Below are positions 6,697 to 13,911 of a stretch of DNA of 14,616 nt, one piece after another. Position 1 is the first letter of the stretch. Every line of letters begins with the position of its first letter. Made by a program: the position numbers and the translations under genes. Below the pieces are notes generated by a model. That model saw only the letters and a list, made by a program, of their open reading frames with translations. It did no database searches and was not told where the DNA came from. Source of the stretch: Chitinophaga pinensis (GTDB lineage Bacteria > Bacteroidota > Bacteroidia > Chitinophagales > Chitinophagaceae); assembly GCA_945866165.1 (NCBI GenBank), contig CAMBGO010000036.1:1-14616 (forward strand), written 5' to 3'.

Positions 6697-7776
6697 ATGA
6701 AAAGAATTGCCGTTATCGGTCTAGGTAAAGTGGGTTCCCTTGTTGGAACCTTTCTCAGCAAACAATTTGAAGTAACAGGTCTCGATCAAAAAAAACCTTC
6801 AGAACCCCTTTCATTTAACTCCATTGAAGGAAATATAAATAACGATGCTTTTTTAACTGACTTTCTTTCCAAGAATGACGCCGTTGTTTCTTGTCTGCCC
6901 TACAATATGAACCTACCTGTTGCAAAGGCAGCTCACCAACTGGGCATACACTACTTCGACCTAACAGAAGATGTAGCCACTACGAATGCTATCAGGGAAA
7001 TGTCTAAGACTTCCAAAGGGGTGATGGCTCCACAATGCGGACTGGCACCTGGTTATATCGGTATCATTGGCGCCAACCTTTATAAGAAATTTACCAAATT
7101 GCGTGATGTTGAATTGCGCGTTGGTGCACTCCCACTCTATCCCAATGGATTGCTTGGATACTCATTCACATGGAGTCCAGCTGGCGTGATCAACGAATAC
7201 ATCAATGATGCAGAGGTCATTCACAATGGACAACGAAAAATGGTTCCTTCGTTAGATGGTATTGAAATGATTAACATCGGAGGACAAGAATTTGAAGCCT
7301 TTTCAACCAGTGGCGGACTCGGCACCATGTGTGAAACACTCGCAGGTAAAGTTGATACCCTGAATTACAAAACCATTCGATACAGAGGTCATGCTAAACT
7401 CATGCGGTTTCTTTTATATGAATTGATCCTAAAAGAAAAAAGAGAAATGGTTGAAGAGATTCTTACCGAAGCAAAACCAGCCGTAAAAGAAGATGTAGTA
7501 TATGTTTATGCTGCAGTTGAAGGATGGAAAGCAGACCAGATCTACAGAGAAGAATTCTACGCTGCCTATCATCCCATTATGGTTGATGGCAAGGAATGGA
7601 GGGCCATCTCATGGACCACAGCAGCTTCCGTTGCCGCTGTAGTGGAAATGGTAGCCAACAAAACACTACCTGATAAAGGATTCATTAAACAGGAAGAAAT
7701 TCCATTGGATAAATTCACACAAACAAAAACAGGTGAACTTTTCTTACTGAATGGAACCAACTTTAAGAATGCATAA
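6697..7776 (+). CDS. Saccharopine/lysine dehydrogenase family oxidoreductase
   Basis: 359 residues. The N-terminus MKRIAVIGLGKVGSLVG carries the Rossmann dinucleotide motif GxGxxG (residues 8-13) followed by a second strand ending in Asp (VTGLDQ), which favours NAD over NADP. Further family blocks are NDAVVSCLPYNMN, HYFDLTED, and APQCGLAPGYIGIIG, which opens the C-terminal catalytic domain. Length and layout fit the bacterial lysine 6-dehydrogenase-like branch rather than fungal saccharopine reductase or the bifunctional AASS protein. Family role: NAD-dependent oxidation at an amine carbon, for example lysine to a cyclic imine acid. The exact substrate is not certain. It is cytoplasmic, with no signal peptide. 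It stands apart from the five-gene run (427 bp) and is followed after 58 bp by the propeller protein on the same strand, with which it might be co-transcribed. Confidence 0.85.
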   Translation: MKRIAVIGLGKVGSLVGTFLSKQFEVTGLDQKKPSEPLSFNSIEGNINNDAFLTDFLSKNDAVVSCLPYNMNLPVAKAAHQLGIHYFDLTEDVATTNAIREMSKTSKGVMAPQCGLAPGYIGIIGANLYKKFTKLRDVELRVGALPLYPNGLLGYSFTWSPAGVINEYINDAEVIHNGQRKMVPSLDGIEMINIGGQEFEAFSTSGGLGTMCETLAGKVDTLNYKTIRYRGHAKLMRFLLYELILKEKREMVEEILTEAKPAVKEDVVYVYAAVEGWKADQIYREEFYAAYHPIMVDGKEWRAISWTTAASVAAVVEMVANKTLPDKGFIKQEEIPLDKFTQTKTGELFLLNGTNFKNA

Positions 7777-7834
7777 GAATTTACTATAATTATCTATATT
7801 ACTGTAAAATAATACAGCTCTAAATTTGATTGCC

Positions 7835-10800
7835 ATGGTCAGAAAATTGTTACTCGCCATTTGCCTCATCATATCATCATTTTGTTTTTCTCAAACACCT
7901 TCACTTCATCCATTTAAAAACCTAGCATTCCGGTTTATTGGTCCCGATGGAAACCGGGCCATTGCAGTAGTTGGTGAACCTGGAAATCCATTGGTATCAT
8001 ATGTTGGTGCAGCCTCGGGTGGAATTTTTAAAACAATTGATGGGGGCATCAACTGGAAACCAATCTTTGATGAAATGGACAATTCATCCATCGGCGCCTT
8101 GGCCATTGCAGATGGAAACCACAACCATGTATGGGCTGGTACTGGAGAAACTTTTCTAATTCGCCCAGCACACGCCAACGGAAATGGAATTTATAAATCC
8201 ACTGATGCAGGAAAGACATGGAAAAACATGGGACTCAAAGAAACGGTTCGGATCAGCAAGGTGATCGTTGATAATAGAGATACAAATACAATATATGTTG
8301 CTGCGCTTGGTCATGCAAACGGACCACAACAAGAACGTGGTGTCTACAAAACAACTGATGGTGGACTTACTTGGAATAGAATGTTGTTTGTTGATGAAAA
8401 TACAGGTTGTAGCGACCTATCCATCAACCCCAAAGACCCTAACAACCTTGTAGCAGCGATGTGGCAGGTTGATATCAAAACATGGAACCTTAATAGTGGC
8501 GGTCCTGGCAGTGGATTCTACCGAACAAAAGATGGAGGCAAAACATGGCAACCCATGAAGAATGGATTGCCGGGAGGAAAGGAACATCCTATTGGAAAAA
8601 CATCTATTGATATCGCACAAAGCAATCCTTCAACATTATACGCACTGATTGAAGACAAGGCACCAGGACTGTATAAATCAATTGATGGAGGCGATAGCTG
8701 GAAGCTAATGTATGAGAGCAACTCCATGTCGCAACGTGCACCCTACTATACCAGGGTTCGCGTTTCATCACAAGACGAAAACAAACTGTATACTATTTGC
8801 GTAACCATCATGGAATCAACTGATGGTGGTAAAACTTTCAACGGAAATGGTAATTACAAACCTGGTGGAGACAACCATGATATATGGTTCGATCCCAAAA
8901 ACGCAAACCGCATCATGGTGGCACATGATGGTTGTATGAACATGACATCTACAGGAGGTAAATCATGGCAAAATATAAACCTACCCATTGCACAAATGTA
9001 TCATGTGGCTGTTGATGACATGATTCCATATCACGTAATGGGAAATAGACAAGATGGATACTCCTATAGAACTTCCGCAATTAGCATGCAAGGCTCCATA
9101 CCACTTGGTCTCTGGGAAGGAGTTGGCGGATGCGAAAGTGGTTTTGCACAACCCGATCCATTCAATAATAATATCATTTGGTCTGGATGCTATGATGGTG
9201 GTCTCGACGTTACTGATATGCGTACAGGATTATCACATGATGTTCGTGCATGGCCTGAATCAGGCTATGGATGGGCTCCTGCTGATATGAAGTTCCGGTG
9301 GCATTGGAATTTTCCTATGGTTGTTTCAAAACACGAAAAAGGAGCTGTATTTATTGGCAGTCAATTCGTTCATAAAACAACGGATGCTGGAATGAGTTGG
9401 AAACTCATCAGTCCGGATTTAACGACCAACACAAAATCACATCAACAGAATTCAGGTGGAATGAATTCAGATAACCTGATGACCTTTGATGGATGTACAT
9501 TATTTGCAATAGCAGAATCACCTGTACAGAAAGGAGTGTTGTGGACTGGCAGCAACGATGGACAGGTAAACGTTACGACCGATGGAGGAATCAATTGGAA
9601 AAATGTAACATCCAATATTAAAGCCATTGCACCATGGGGAACCATTCGCAGCATTGATGCTTCTAATTTTGATGCAGGAACTGCTTACATAAGCATTGTA
9701 TATCAGCAGTTGGGAGATTTCAAGCCTTATGTTTTCAAGACAGCTGATTTTGGAAAAACATGGATTGAAATTGGCAAAACAATTCCAGCATCAAATAGCT
9801 CATTTGTGCATTGTATCAAAGAAGATCCAAGTCAGAAAGGATTGCTGTTTGCAGGAACCGACAATGGATTGTATGTTAGTCCAGACGATGGAAAGCAGTG
9901 GATGCAAATTAAAAACAACCTTCCCCCTGCACCAATTTATTACCTCGCCATTCAAAAGAATTTCAAAGACCTTGCCATTGCAACCTATGGAAGGGGCTTC
10001 TATATTTTAGATGACATTACCCCCATTCGCGAATGGTCAAAAAATATTTCCAATAATAAAGTCAAGTTATATCCAATCAGGAATGCATATAGGTTCAACA
10101 TGAAGACTGGCATACATACTGAGTCAAGTATGTCTACTGGAAACAACCCACCTTATGGAGCAAGTATTAATTATTTTTTACCGGAGGAATCAGCTTCAAA
10201 GCCTGAGATTTTTATTTTAAATGAACGAGGAGATACGATTCAACATATAAAAGGTACTGGAGATAAAGGAGTAAACCGGGTTTGGTGGAATCTTGCTCAT
10301 GATGAAATCAAGTTACCATATCTTAAGACAAAGCCGGATGGAAAAGAGTTTGTAAAACTTGATTCATTGGGCAACAGAAATATGTTTATTTACGACCTTG
10401 ATATTGCACCAGGATTGGAAGCGCCAAGGGTTAAACCCGGAAACTATACTGTTGTGCTGAAAGCAGGTAATGAAATACAAAAGTCAAATTTACTAGTGAT
10501 TAAAGATCCAAATTCAGGCTCAAGTGAATTAAATATCAATGCGCAATATATATTTGGTAGAGGACTTTATGATGAAATAAAACATTGTCTTGCCTTGGTT
10601 GAAAAAATGGAAATAAAAAGAGCGAATTTAATTTCCAATGCATCTCCCACATCAATTAATGTAGAAAAAAAGATACTTGAACTTGAAAGCAGGTTAATTG
10701 ACGTTCACCAAACAGGTGCGAGAATGGATATCTTCAGAAATCCTGCAAGGGTTTTTGAAAGGTTGCTAAGTATCGGAAAAGAGAGCATTGCAAACGGTGC

Positions 10801-10897
10801 GGATTTTCCTCCAACATCACAACATAAAATGGTCTTCGCATTATTGAAAGAGGAATTGAAGAAAGTAGAACAAGAATATATTCTACTGATGAAGTAG
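7835..10897 (+). CDS. Exported Asp-box (BNR/sortilin-type) beta-propeller protein
   Basis: The frame also opens at a TTG at 7826; the ATG at 7835 is preferred because it begins a clean signal peptide (MVRKLLLAICLIISSFCFS, then Q), giving 1020 residues. At least ten Asp-box motifs of the S/T-x-D-x-G-x-x-W type are visible, such as KTIDGGINW, KSTDAGKTW, KTTDGGLTW, RTKDGGKTW, KSIDGGDSW, ESTDGGKTF, KTTDAGMSW, VTTDGGINW, KTADFGKTW and VSPDDGKQW, spread over roughly residues 65-690. They indicate two propellers, as in the sortilin/VPS10-like and xyloglucanase-like folds. A beta-sandwich-like domain follows (about 790-890, with GVNRVWWNL and VKPGNYTVVL), then a helical C-terminal region. I see no type IX secretion C-terminal signal. 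Such proteins are often labelled glycosyl hydrolases, but catalytic acids cannot be assigned here and a binding role is equally possible. It converges with the lactonase-RidA gene, stop to stop, with 4 bp between. Confidence 0.88.
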   Translation: MVRKLLLAICLIISSFCFSQTPSLHPFKNLAFRFIGPDGNRAIAVVGEPGNPLVSYVGAASGGIFKTIDGGINWKPIFDEMDNSSIGALAIADGNHNHVWAGTGETFLIRPAHANGNGIYKSTDAGKTWKNMGLKETVRISKVIVDNRDTNTIYVAALGHANGPQQERGVYKTTDGGLTWNRMLFVDENTGCSDLSINPKDPNNLVAAMWQVDIKTWNLNSGGPGSGFYRTKDGGKTWQPMKNGLPGGKEHPIGKTSIDIAQSNPSTLYALIEDKAPGLYKSIDGGDSWKLMYESNSMSQRAPYYTRVRVSSQDENKLYTICVTIMESTDGGKTFNGNGNYKPGGDNHDIWFDPKNANRIMVAHDGCMNMTSTGGKSWQNINLPIAQMYHVAVDDMIPYHVMGNRQDGYSYRTSAISMQGSIPLGLWEGVGGCESGFAQPDPFNNNIIWSGCYDGGLDVTDMRTGLSHDVRAWPESGYGWAPADMKFRWHWNFPMVVSKHEKGAVFIGSQFVHKTTDAGMSWKLISPDLTTNTKSHQQNSGGMNSDNLMTFDGCTLFAIAESPVQKGVLWTGSNDGQVNVTTDGGINWKNVTSNIKAIAPWGTIRSIDASNFDAGTAYISIVYQQLGDFKPYVFKTADFGKTWIEIGKTIPASNSSFVHCIKEDPSQKGLLFAGTDNGLYVSPDDGKQWMQIKNNLPPAPIYYLAIQKNFKDLAIATYGRGFYILDDITPIREWSKNISNNKVKLYPIRNAYRFNMKTGIHTESSMSTGNNPPYGASINYFLPEESASKPEIFILNERGDTIQHIKGTGDKGVNRVWWNLAHDEIKLPYLKTKPDGKEFVKLDSLGNRNMFIYDLDIAPGLEAPRVKPGNYTVVLKAGNEIQKSNLLVIKDPNSGSSELNINAQYIFGRGLYDEIKHCLALVEKMEIKRANLISNASPTSINVEKKILELESRLIDVHQTGARMDIFRNPARVFERLLSIGKESIANGADFPPTSQHKMVFALLKEELKKVEQEYILLMK

Positions 10898-10901
10898 TTT
10901 A

Positions 10902-12464
10902 TTATTGTTCATTTTTCAATTCAACAATCATTTCAATTTCTACAGCAAAGTTATTTGGCAATGCGTTTACGCCCACTGCAGACCTTGCATGTCTACCCCT
11001 ATCGCCAAATACATCCACCATTAAATTGGAGAAGCCATTCATGACAAGAGGTTGTTGTATAAAATCAGGTGTAGAATTAACTAGGCCCAATACTTTTACA
11101 ATACGCTTCACCCTATTGAGATCTCCTATTGCAACTTTTAATGTAGAAAGCAATGAAATACCAGTAAGCCTTGCTGCAGCCTGTCCCTCTTCAACGACGA
11201 GGTCACTACCCAATTTTCCGATTACATAACCACCACCTAACTTATCGGGTCCATGTCCTGAAAGAAAAACTAAATTCCCTGTTTGAACATACTTCACATA
11301 ATTGGCAATAGGTGCTGAGGGCTTAATCAAATTGATTCCAAGATTTTTAATACGTTCTTCTGCATCAACTTCTTTTTCAACTTTACGGAATTGAATACAA
11401 ACGGGCATTTCGACTTGTATATCTTTTTTTGTATCAGTCATCATTCCGCTTTGTGTATCAAATGAAAACACCTGAATCTTGCTCTCATCCTGACTTGCAA
11501 CCAATACATATTTCCCAGTAGGGTCAAAACTGAAATTCCGAGGGGTTTTAGCAACCGGTTGATGATATATTTTTTTCAAGGTTCCATTATCCAATATGTT
11601 GAATACAGTAATCTCATTGCTTGTAATTCTATTAGAAGTTAATAGCCATTTCCCATCTGGAGAGATATGTATATCTGCGCTTGCGTTATCCCCTTTTATT
11701 TTATCGGTATCGATACTTTGTGTTCTTTCAAATTTATCTCCAATGATTTTGAACACATCAATCCTGCTTTTAAGTTCATTAAGCAGGTAGGCCATGGTAC
11801 CTATTTGATTGAACACCATGTGACGTGGACCACTACCTGATTCAATTTTTATTGTTGTACTTTTTTCATCCAATGTTCCGTCTGCATAGATTTTGTGGCG
11901 ATGAATTTCATCTGTACCCAAATCATTTACATATAAAAAAATTTGATCAGGAGAAAGAACAACTTGATGAGCGTGTGACGATGATTGTCTGGATTTATTG
12001 ATACTTGATCCAGAGTATTTAATATGCTGTGATAAAGGAAGAATTTTCCCGTGGTCTGTTTTAAAAACACTTACACTGCCACCTGTATAATTGGCAGTAT
12101 AAACAGTAGCACTGGCTTCCCTATAAAGAACAAAACAAGGGTGAGCTCCAATGGTTTTTTCAGCACCTGTCAATTCAAATTGATTATTAGTCCCCAATGT
12201 AAAAGATGAAACTGTAGCCTTGTCTGATCCGTTTTCAGAAACAGCATACAAGCTCTTTCCATCAGAAGGAATAGCAAGATAGGATGCGTTGCTGCTGTTG
12301 CGGTTATACAATTTAGTGGAGTTAGCACTTTTGGTATTAAAATCAAATACTTCTATTCCAGGATTACCATTTTTTGTATAAGATCCAATAATCAATTCGT
12401 ATGAGGTGTCGGTAACAAGGGCGCCCAAAAATGTGTTTAAGCTGAGAAGCAAAGTGGCAATCAT
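10902..12464 (-). CDS. Exported lactonase (YbhE-type propeller) fused to a RidA/YjgF-family domain
   Basis: 520 residues in one uninterrupted frame. Residues 1-17 (MIATLLLSLNTFLGALV) look like a short signal peptide. Residues 20-355 form a seven-bladed lactonase of the 6-phosphogluconolactonase-like type: IGSYTKNGNPGIEVF, AHPCFVLYREASATVYTANY, SSSHAHQVVLSPD, GPRHMVFNQIG, ADIHISPDGKWLLTSNR and TPRNFSFDPTGKYVLVASQD. At about residue 366 a complete Rid-like domain begins (AEERIKNLGI, then ANYVKYVQTGNLVFLSGHGP), of the roughly 150-residue subtype often called YjgF-like endoribonuclease. It ends with HARSAVGVNALPNNFAVEIE, in which Arg494 and Glu509 match the substrate-binding Arg and the Glu of active RidA imine deaminases. 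Lactonases open sugar lactones; Rid proteins hydrolyse reactive enamines and imines. With one leader, both domains would be periplasmic, unusual for a Rid domain. There is no methionine near the junction to allow internal initiation. Confidence 0.87.
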   Translation of the reverse strand: MIATLLLSLNTFLGALVTDTSYELIIGSYTKNGNPGIEVFDFNTKSANSTKLYNRNSSNASYLAIPSDGKSLYAVSENGSDKATVSSFTLGTNNQFELTGAEKTIGAHPCFVLYREASATVYTANYTGGSVSVFKTDHGKILPLSQHIKYSGSSINKSRQSSSHAHQVVLSPDQIFLYVNDLGTDEIHRHKIYADGTLDEKSTTIKIESGSGPRHMVFNQIGTMAYLLNELKSRIDVFKIIGDKFERTQSIDTDKIKGDNASADIHISPDGKWLLTSNRITSNEITVFNILDNGTLKKIYHQPVAKTPRNFSFDPTGKYVLVASQDESKIQVFSFDTQSGMMTDTKKDIQVEMPVCIQFRKVEKEVDAEERIKNLGINLIKPSAPIANYVKYVQTGNLVFLSGHGPDKLGGGYVIGKLGSDLVVEEGQAAARLTGISLLSTLKVAIGDLNRVKRIVKVLGLVNSTPDFIQQPLVMNGFSNLMVDVFGDRGRHARSAVGVNALPNNFAVEIEMIVELKNEQ

Positions 12465-12552
12465 AAATAATATTTTAATTTAAAAACTGGAATAGCAATC
12501 ATATAAAATTCAACATATAGTGCTTTAAAAATAAAAATTAAATGACTCCCCT

Positions 12553-12591
12553 TCCCGACAATCTCGCTTCGCTCGATATCGGGATGAAACA
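12553..12591. repeat. Hairpin segment nested in the left repeat arm
   Basis: Compared with the right arm, the left arm is split after TCCCCT (12547-12552) by 39 bases before CCTGGACAGG resumes at 12592. The extra segment begins with TCCCGA (12553-12558) and carries TCGGGA at 12579-12584, so it is itself an inverted repeat around a TCGCTTCGCTCGA interior. It looks like one repeat inserted in another. Confidence 0.55.
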
Positions 12592-12757
12592 CCTGGACAG
12601 GAGGGGTGCCGAGTTCGATGAACGAAGTGAGTCGGACGAGGCGGGGTGGTGGATTTAAACAAAAGGAGAAAAATAAAATTTTTATCATTACTACTCTTTT
12701 ATTTTATTTTATCTATTCAATCACTTTCCATTTATCCACCACCCCCGACACTCATTC

Positions 12758-12778
12758 GTTTGTGCCTTTGGCACAAAC
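12758..12778. repeat. Perfect 9-bp stem hairpin in the right half
   Basis: GTTTGTGCC and GGCACAAAC are exact reverse complements around a TTT loop. The left half has a different, weaker hairpin in the equivalent place (GTTC-GAT-GAAC within 12613-12623), so the two halves differ in their inner loops while keeping similar outer arms. Confidence 0.6.
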
Positions 12779-12790
12779 TCATTCATGTCA

Positions 12791-12810
12791 CCCCTCCTGT
12801 CCAGGAGGGG
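12791..12810. repeat. GC-rich hairpin at the right end of the element
   Basis: CCCCTCCTG and CAGGAGGGG form a 9-bp stem around a 2-base spacer. It lies about 43 bp past the cytochrome stop codon and could block or end that transcript or protect its 3' end. On the minus strand it is not followed by a U-run, so it is not a standard intrinsic terminator. Confidence 0.6.
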
Positions 12811-12852
12811 AATTAAATATAATTTTAAAAACTCAACACATTCAATCTGAGG

Positions 12853-13905
12853 CTACTTTTTCATCCCCTTGATCCATTCTCTTATCAGCTCAACACCTTC
12901 ATTGTGCACAAGAGACCTACTCAATTCTGGCATCATTACACCCGGATCAGTCGATTTCATACGATGAAGCAAAATACTTTCATCTGGCTTACCTGGAAGG
13001 ATATCATACTTCAAATCGCCAGAAGCCCTTCCTGCAGCAATGGGGGTTTTATAAAAGCCATAAGCAGTTTTATCTGTATTCTTCCAATCAAGATAAAGTC
13101 CGGAAGTCTGAGCTTGACCTGCTTTATTATGACAATGCGCACAATTAATGTCTAAGTATGCCCTAGCTCGCATATCAATATCAATTGAGGGATCTGTATA
13201 GTTAGCAAGCGTGGGAATTTCATCAACATTTGAAGGAAGCATATTGAGTATTCCTTGCTTAGCCCATTGAGATAACTGATTATCATTTTCGCCGTTATAT
13301 GCAATAGTTCCATTCAGCTGTCTTGCTGATGGACCAATAGGAGTCATACTTCCATTTCGTTCATGACAACTTTTACACTGGTTCATATTGGGTACAGAAT
13401 AAGATAATTGTTTACGTTCTCCGTTTTGATTTTTAAATGAAACCTCGGTTGAGCCACCTGCTACTTCAAGGTAAGCCTCAGTCTGTTCTTCATTCCAAAT
13501 ATAAGGCAAGGATTTCCATCCGTCCTCTTCATGTAGCAAAACGCGGGTTTCAATTAAGCGTCTCCCCTTGGCTTCATTTCGTTCATCATTTAAATAGTAA
13601 AATGTTTTTATGATGGATGTTCCTACTGGAAATTGAAAAACAGAGTCAGGATTATAGTTAACTATGTTGCCTGCTGGAAGATGAACAAATCGGAGCTTGC
13701 GTGCATAATCAGAAAAGAGAGGTGAATTCAATTCATAATAGTAAACTCTGTCTCCTGGAATTTGTTCCTTGACATTTCCTTTAAAAAAAGCATAATCAGA
13801 TAGCTTTCCATTATAAGCTTTTTGGGAGTTCGGCAAATTGAATGTCATAGAAATATTCACTATGACGAAAACAATGGAAATAGAAAAAAAGAATACTTTT
13901 TTCAT
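12853..13905 (-). CDS. SO2930-type diheme c-type cytochrome (TIGR03806-like)
   Basis: 350 residues. Residues 1-21 (MKKVFFFSISIVFVIVNISM, then T) form a signal peptide or anchor. Two heme c motifs are present: CKSCH (177-181) and CAHCH (255-259); Met residues in PGVMMPEL (near 324) may serve as an axial ligand for the second heme. Before the hemes is the family-specific N-terminal region, with YELNSPLFSDYARKLRFVHL, VGTSIIKTFYY and RLIETRVLLHEEDGW, leading to YIWNEEQTEAYL. The C-terminal block (LPGKPDESILLHRM, then LIREWIKG) resembles cytochrome c domains of planctomycete-type proteins. Known for this family: it regularly occurs next to a parallel beta-helix protein, as here, with 6 bp between the genes; the joint function is unknown. 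Location is periplasmic. The protein probably passes electrons from an unknown oxidation reaction. Confidence 0.9.
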   Translation of the reverse strand: MKKVFFFSISIVFVIVNISMTFNLPNSQKAYNGKLSDYAFFKGNVKEQIPGDRVYYYELNSPLFSDYARKLRFVHLPAGNIVNYNPDSVFQFPVGTSIIKTFYYLNDERNEAKGRRLIETRVLLHEEDGWKSLPYIWNEEQTEAYLEVAGGSTEVSFKNQNGERKQLSYSVPNMNQCKSCHERNGSMTPIGPSARQLNGTIAYNGENDNQLSQWAKQGILNMLPSNVDEIPTLANYTDPSIDIDMRARAYLDINCAHCHNKAGQAQTSGLYLDWKNTDKTAYGFYKTPIAAGRASGDLKYDILPGKPDESILLHRMKSTDPGVMMPELSRSLVHNEGVELIREWIKGMKK

Positions 13906-13911
13906 TCAAGA

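Larger units (their letters stand above)
12547..12810. repeat. REPIN/MITE-like pair of inverted GC-rich repeats around an AT-rich core
   Basis: CCTGGACAGGAGGGGTG (12592-12608) is an exact reverse complement of 12789-12805. Further in, CGGGGTGGTGGAT (12642-12654) matches the complement of ATCCACCACCCCCG (12734-12747) with one indel. Between the two inner arms is a 79-bp AT-rich core without a gene. The whole is therefore an inverted pair of composite hairpin repeats about 264 bp long. Terminal bases are not a typical transposon end and there is no evident target-site duplication, so a REPIN-like doublet fits better than a true MITE, though both remain possible. Confidence 0.75.
12465..12852. 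other. Gene-free spacer holding paired inverted repeats
   Basis: This 388-bp gap separates two minus-strand genes, the diheme cytochrome (upstream) and the lactonase-RidA fusion (downstream). Most of it (12547-12810) is the inverted-repeat element described separately. Open frames crossing it on both strands translate the repeat arms and show no protein family. The remaining flanks are AT-rich. The promoter for the lactonase-RidA gene should lie in 12465-12546, but no exact TAnnTTTG match was found. Confidence 0.6.

Noticed and set aside
3508..7776. A lysine fermentation locus, because a Kce-like enzyme and a lysine dehydrogenase-like enzyme are both present
   Set aside because: None of the defining genes of the 3,5-diaminohexanoate route (lysine aminomutases, diaminohexanoate dehydrogenase, aminobutyryl-CoA lyase, CoA transferase) is present, and the two genes are separated by 2.3 kb including three glycan-type genes and a 427-bp gap.
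7821..7828. TAAATTTG, a match to the Bacteroidota -7 box TAnnTTTG
   Set aside because: It lies only 6 bp before the chosen ATG at 7835 and has no TTTG -33 box at the right distance, so it is probably chance in AT-rich DNA.
7826..7834. TTG at 7826 as the start of the propeller protein
   Set aside because: The ATG at 7835 starts a better signal peptide, and TTG starts are rare; the three extra codons add nothing recognisable.
12547..12810. A complete insertion sequence
   Set aside because: The core between the arms is 79 bp, has no transposase, and no flanking target duplication is evident.
12461..12872. Open frames on both strands across the spacer before the cytochrome gene
   Set aside because: They consist of translated repeat arms and AT-rich DNA with no family resemblance; the inverted-repeat element explains them.
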